A stretch of 64,000 bases of DNA from Peptoniphilus_A sp022767005 (GTDB lineage: Bacteria; Bacillota; Clostridia; Tissierellales; Peptoniphilaceae), in NCBI RefSeq assembly GCF_050315115.1, contig NZ_JBNPOJ010000002.1, forward strand, positions 1 to 64,000, read 5' to 3'. A program made the position numbers and the translations under genes. Shown here one piece after another: positions 60,939 to 64,000 of this stretch (within the stretch, counting starts at the first letter, position 1; each line of letters begins with the position of its first letter). The notes under the pieces are model-generated. The model had not been told where the DNA came from. It was given only the letters and a program-made list of their open reading frames with translations, and did no database searches.

Positions 60939-61782
60939 AAAAAATGGACTTGGCAGAGGAATAGGAAACTTTTTAACATCTAGTGAAAAAATAAGAGAAG
61001 TTATTGAAGAAGATAGTTCAAAACTTATGGAAATCAATGTATTTGACATTATTCCAAATGAGGATCAGCCTAGAAAAAATTTTGACAAAGATGAGTTATA
61101 TGAACTTTCTCAATCAATAAAAAAATATGGAATTATTCAGCCACTTTTACTAAAGAAAAAAAATGATAAATATGAAATCATTGCTGGAGAAAGAAGATAT
61201 AGAGCTGCAGTAGATGCTGGAGTAACAAAGGTCCCTGCGATTGTAAAAGATGTATCTGATGAAATTTCTAGTAGAATTGCAATCATTGAAAACATTCAGA
61301 GAAAAGACCTAAATCCCGTGGAAGAGGCTATGAGCTACAAACATCTATTAGATTCACAAGGACTAACACAAAAAGAACTTGCTGATGAAATTGGCAAAAG
61401 TAGACAATACGTTGGAAATACTATTAGGCTTTTAAAGCTAGACCCTAGAGTTCTAAAACTTTTGGAAGAGGAAAAGATTAGCACATCTCATGGTAAAAAC
61501 TTGCTTTCCATAAAAGATGGGGACAAACAATATAAAGAGGCCATGAAGATTATAAAAAATTCCATTCCAGTAAATGATAACAAAAAAGTTGCTGAGAATG
61601 GAAAAAAAGAAAAAGTAAAAGATGTTTTTTTGGAAGACATAAGAAGTGAAGTTGAAAGATCACTTGGAACAAAGGTAAGTTTCAAAAAAAGAGGAAAAGT
61701 CGGTAAAATAGAAATCGAATATTATGGCGAAGAGGACTTATCTAGAATTGTTGATCTTATTTTGAAAAAGGATTTAATGTAA
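60931..61782 (+). CDS. parB: Chromosome partition protein ParB (Spo0J)
   Basis: A 283-residue DNA-binding CTPase. The GERRYRAA motif with ENIQRKDLNP is the CTP-binding N-terminal part. A helix-turn-helix follows (LTQKELADEIGKSRQYVGNTIRL broken around residue 145-167), and a C-terminal dimerisation domain ends the protein. It binds parS and spreads. It overlaps the parA end and its stop overlaps the PhzF-like start (TAATG). Confidence 0.96.
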   Translation: MTKKNGLGRGIGNFLTSSEKIREVIEEDSSKLMEINVFDIIPNEDQPRKNFDKDELYELSQSIKKYGIIQPLLLKKKNDKYEIIAGERRYRAAVDAGVTKVPAIVKDVSDEISSRIAIIENIQRKDLNPVEEAMSYKHLLDSQGLTQKELADEIGKSRQYVGNTIRLLKLDPRVLKLLEEEKISTSHGKNLLSIKDGDKQYKEAMKIIKNSIPVNDNKKVAENGKKEKVKDVFLEDIRSEVERSLGTKVSFKKRGKVGKIEIEYYGEEDLSRIVDLILKKDLM

Positions 61783-62675
61783 TGAAAAGATTTTATACGA
61801 CATATTTAGTATCGGCCTTTTCGGATAGGGCTTTTATGGGTAATTCGACTGGTGTAGTAATTGACGATGATGGAAAACTTTCAGATCAAGAAATGGAAAA
61901 TATTGCAAAGGATATTAATCAATCTGTAATTGTCTTTGTAAGAGAACTAGATAGGGATCGATATTTAACGAGATTTTTTACTCCTGAAGGTGAGATAAAT
62001 CTTTGTGGACATGCGACTGTTGCAACTTTTTATGCACTAGCAGAAAATGAATATATTAAAAGTGAAGAAGAAGGTATAAAGAAGATTATTCAACACACAA
62101 AAATTGGGAAAATACCTGTTGAACTTGAATATAGGAATGGAAAAATTCAAAATATTTATATGAATTTAGATATTAAACTAGATGAAAAATTTGAAGACGA
62201 AGATAGAATTTTAAAAATTCTTAACTTAAAAAAAGAAGATATAGGACTTGAAATAGCTGAAAATTTAAGTATGAAAAAAATATCAACGGGAACTTGTGAC
62301 ATAATTGTACCTGTAAAAAATGAGGAATCACTTTCTTCTATATTATTAGATAAAAAAGAAGCACTTAAAATTTCGAGAGATGAAAATTTAATATCAATTC
62401 ATGCTTTCACAACTAATGATGGAAAAACAATTAAACAAAGAACTTTTTCTCCAATAATCGGCGAGGATGAAGAATTTGGAAGCGGAACATCAACAGCTGC
62501 AACTATGTATTATCTAAGTTCAAACAGAATAACAGAAAGCAAGAGTATTACAGCAATACAAGGCGATTACATTGGAAGAATTTCAAAAGTTTTTACTAGC
62601 ATAACAGATAGAGAAAAAAGGATTCGCGTTGGGGGAAGAGCTTACGTATTTATGAATGGAGTTTTATATTTATAA
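61782..62675 (+). CDS. PhzF family isomerase/epimerase-like protein
   Basis: A 297-residue protein of the PhzF/YddE family with a two-lobed diaminopimelate-epimerase-like fold. Family motifs are visible: FSDRAFMGNSTGVVID at the start, RFFTPEGEINLCGHATVAT (acidic residue and the CGHAT motif) and a second-lobe FGSGTSTAATMYYL. PhzF itself isomerises a phenazine precursor; the role of most members is unknown. It is translationally coupled to parB, an unusual place. GATTT-type bases rather than a clear ribosome site precede the ATG. Confidence 0.9.
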   Translation: MKRFYTTYLVSAFSDRAFMGNSTGVVIDDDGKLSDQEMENIAKDINQSVIVFVRELDRDRYLTRFFTPEGEINLCGHATVATFYALAENEYIKSEEEGIKKIIQHTKIGKIPVELEYRNGKIQNIYMNLDIKLDEKFEDEDRILKILNLKKEDIGLEIAENLSMKKISTGTCDIIVPVKNEESLSSILLDKKEALKISRDENLISIHAFTTNDGKTIKQRTFSPIIGEDEEFGSGTSTAATMYYLSSNRITESKSITAIQGDYIGRISKVFTSITDREKRIRVGGRAYVFMNGVLYL

Positions 62676-63091
62676 TGGCGAGAAAAGAGAAAAAATCAAA
62701 GAAATCAAAAATTGTTCTCTTCGTATTTTTTGTAGTAATTATGTTTTTTGGAGTTAGTTTAGTTTCTTCACGGAATAAAATAGTAGATATTAATCCAAAA
62801 GATGTTGATTACATTGAGATAATTGGTTTTAAAACCGACAATATGAAGACAATAAAGGAAGAAAAAATTGTAAATAAAATAGTAAAAGATTTAAATCGAT
62901 TGAGAGGAAAACAGGCAAATAAAGACACTAATGCAGAAATTGCAAATTATATAAACGTCTATTTTACAAGTGGAAATAAAATTTCTTTTGTAAAAACAGG
63001 TCTTACTATTAGAGTAAATAATATTTATTACAATATTAGTTCAAACAACTCAAAAATGATTGATAATATAATAGAAAAGTATGGAAGATAA
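62675..63091 (+). CDS. Small membrane-anchored protein of unknown function
   Basis: A 138-residue protein: a very basic start (MARKEKKSKKSK), one hydrophobic segment (about 13-31) and an extracytoplasmic domain of about 105 residues with a beta-rich pattern (VDYIEIIGF, YINVYFTSGNKISF, TIRVNNIYYNIS). It may be related to small DUF-type domains but I do not recognise it. The start overlaps the PhzF-like stop (TAATG). It ends the parA-parB transcript. Confidence 0.78.
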   Translation: MARKEKKSKKSKIVLFVFFVVIMFFGVSLVSSRNKIVDINPKDVDYIEIIGFKTDNMKTIKEEKIVNKIVKDLNRLRGKQANKDTNAEIANYINVYFTSGNKISFVKTGLTIRVNNIYYNISSNNSKMIDNIIEKYGR

Positions 63092-63094
63092 AAT

Positions 63095-63127
63095 AAAGCT
63101 GGCTTAGTTAAAAAGTCAGCTTTTTAA
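63095..63127 (+). terminator. Terminator of the parA-parB operon
   Basis: AAAGCTGGCTT (63095-63105) pairs with AAGTCAGCTTT (63113-63123), one G-T pair, then TTTA-rich sequence. Confidence 0.85.
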
Positions 63128-63136
63128 AGATATAAA

Positions 63137-63212
63137 TGGAGCTGATAGGCGGATTTGAACCGCCGACCTATTGATTACGAATCAATTGCTCTACCAACTG
63201 AGCCATATCAGC
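63137..63212 (-). tRNA. tRNA-Thr (anticodon CGT)
   Basis: On the minus strand the acceptor GCTGATA pairs with TATCAGC; D arm GCTCAGTTGGTAGAGC; anticodon stem ATTGA/TCAAT with loop TTCGTAA (anticodon CGT, reading ACG); T arm GGCGGTTCAAATCCGCC; CCA is encoded. The acceptor stem is complete. Confidence 0.96.
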
Positions 63213-63297
63213 AAATAATAAAATAATTATAGCACTAATTAAAAAAAAGTAAAATCGAAAAATAATGTATTAATGATATAATGAAGATGGTGATTAA

Positions 63298-64000
63298 ATG
63301 AAATACATAATGGCATTTGATGCAGGTACTACATCTGCAAGGACAATAATTTTTGATAAAAAGGGAAATCCAGTATCTGTTGCGCAAAAGGAACTTATTA
63401 AACATTTTCCAAAACCTGGATATGTTGAAGAAGAGCCAGAAGATCTTTGGTCAAAGCAAATAGGTACGGCAGTGGAAGCAATGTCTAAAAAAGGTATCGA
63501 CCCAAAAGATATTGCGGCGATTGGAATTACAAATCAAAGAGAAACTACAATTGTTTGGAACAAAAAGACAATGGAGCCAGTTTATAACGCTATTGTATGG
63601 CAGTGCAAAAGAACTTCAAAATACTGTGAAGAACTAAAAGAAAGAGGACTTGAAGAAAAAATAAAAGAAAAGACGGGACTTGTGATAGACCCTTATTTTT
63701 CCGCCACAAAAATAAGGTGGATTCTTGAAAATGTGGACGGTGCAATAGAAATGGCTAATCGCGGAGAACTTTTGTTTGGGACAGTAGATACATATCTAAT
63801 CTATAAATTAACAGATGGTGAAGTTCACATAACAGACTACACAAATGCGTCAAGGACAATGTTATTTAACATAAAAGAAAAGAAATGGGACGATGAGCTT
63901 TTAGAAATTTTTGACATACCGAGATCCATGCTTCCCGAAATAAAAAATTCTAGCGAAGTATATGGCAATTCAAAATCAAAATACTTAGGTTGTGAAATAC
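63298..64000 (+). CDS. glpK: Glycerol kinase, N-terminal part (runs off the window)
   Basis: The first 234 codons of a FGGY-family kinase. MKYIMAFDAGTTSARTIIFD gives the phosphate-binding motif, ITNQRETTIVWNKKT and YNAIVWQCKRT are typical of glycerol kinase, and the substrate-region DPYFSATKIRWIL follows. It phosphorylates glycerol to glycerol-3-phosphate. GGTGAT precedes the ATG and a TATAAT lies at 63277-63282. The end is not seen. Confidence 0.95.
   Translation, partial: MKYIMAFDAGTTSARTIIFDKKGNPVSVAQKELIKHFPKPGYVEEEPEDLWSKQIGTAVEAMSKKGIDPKDIAAIGITNQRETTIVWNKKTMEPVYNAIVWQCKRTSKYCEELKERGLEEKIKEKTGLVIDPYFSATKIRWILENVDGAIEMANRGELLFGTVDTYLIYKLTDGEVHITDYTNASRTMLFNIKEKKWDDELLEIFDIPRSMLPEIKNSSEVYGNSKSKYLGCEI

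Noticed and set aside
1..64000. CRISPR arrays, insertion sequences, prophage or rRNA operons
   Set aside because: No spaced direct repeats, transposase, integrase, phage structural genes or rRNA sequence were recognised in the window.

Overview
The window is about 64 kb of AT-rich chromosome containing the replication origin of a Gram-positive, low-GC anaerobe. The gene set suggests a non-sporulating, amino-acid-using member of the Firmicutes, most like Peptoniphilaceae/Tissierellia. That placement is an inference from gene content (class Ia nrdAB, peptidase with S-layer homology domains, stalk-domain lipoprotein, glutaminase, peptidases, T-box, WalRK with YycHIJ); no marker comparison was possible. 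No insertion sequence, prophage, CRISPR array or rRNA operon was seen.

Left part (0-23 kb). On the minus strand: an amino-acid permease with an M18 aminopeptidase; a MetE-like methyltransferase behind a T-box leader; a K+/H+ antiporter; an operon of GNAT, DnaD-like, DnaC/DnaI-like, aminotransferase and small membrane protein genes. On the plus strand: an Lrp-type regulator followed by walR-walK-yycH-yycI-walJ-surE, pointing against the leftward fork. Then a tiny secreted protein, mgtE behind a leader-peptide/terminator arrangement, glutaminase and a fused MsrA-MsrB.

Middle part (23-45 kb). A zinc operon (ZinT-like lipoprotein, ZnuA with a large insertion, ZnuC, ZnuB), an S-layer-anchored C69 peptidase, ftsH, nrdAB, a stalk-domain lipoprotein, an independent short transcript carrying a 17-codon ORF, a folate operon (folE, HD protein, fused folBK, glucosaminidase), a D,D-carboxypeptidase, tRNA-Arg, and an rsbV-rsbW-sigma factor-membrane protein operon.

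Origin region (45-64 kb). gyrA, gyrB, recF, S4 protein, dnaN and dnaA read leftward; rpmH, rnpA, yidD, yidC, jag, mnmE, mnmG, rsmG, parA and parB read rightward. The origin is bipartite: DnaA boxes lie both between rpmH and dnaA and between dnaA and dnaN, where a DnaA-trio-like unwinding element is visible. Two palindromic parS sites precede parA. A PhzF-like gene, a small membrane protein, tRNA-Thr and the start of glpK close the window.

The most noteworthy non-textbook items are the mgtE leader peptide with attenuator, the free-standing transcript at 36.7-36.97 kb, the secreted GGADxPT peptide, the ZnuA insertion, and an RsbW-like protein lacking visible ATP-binding motifs.
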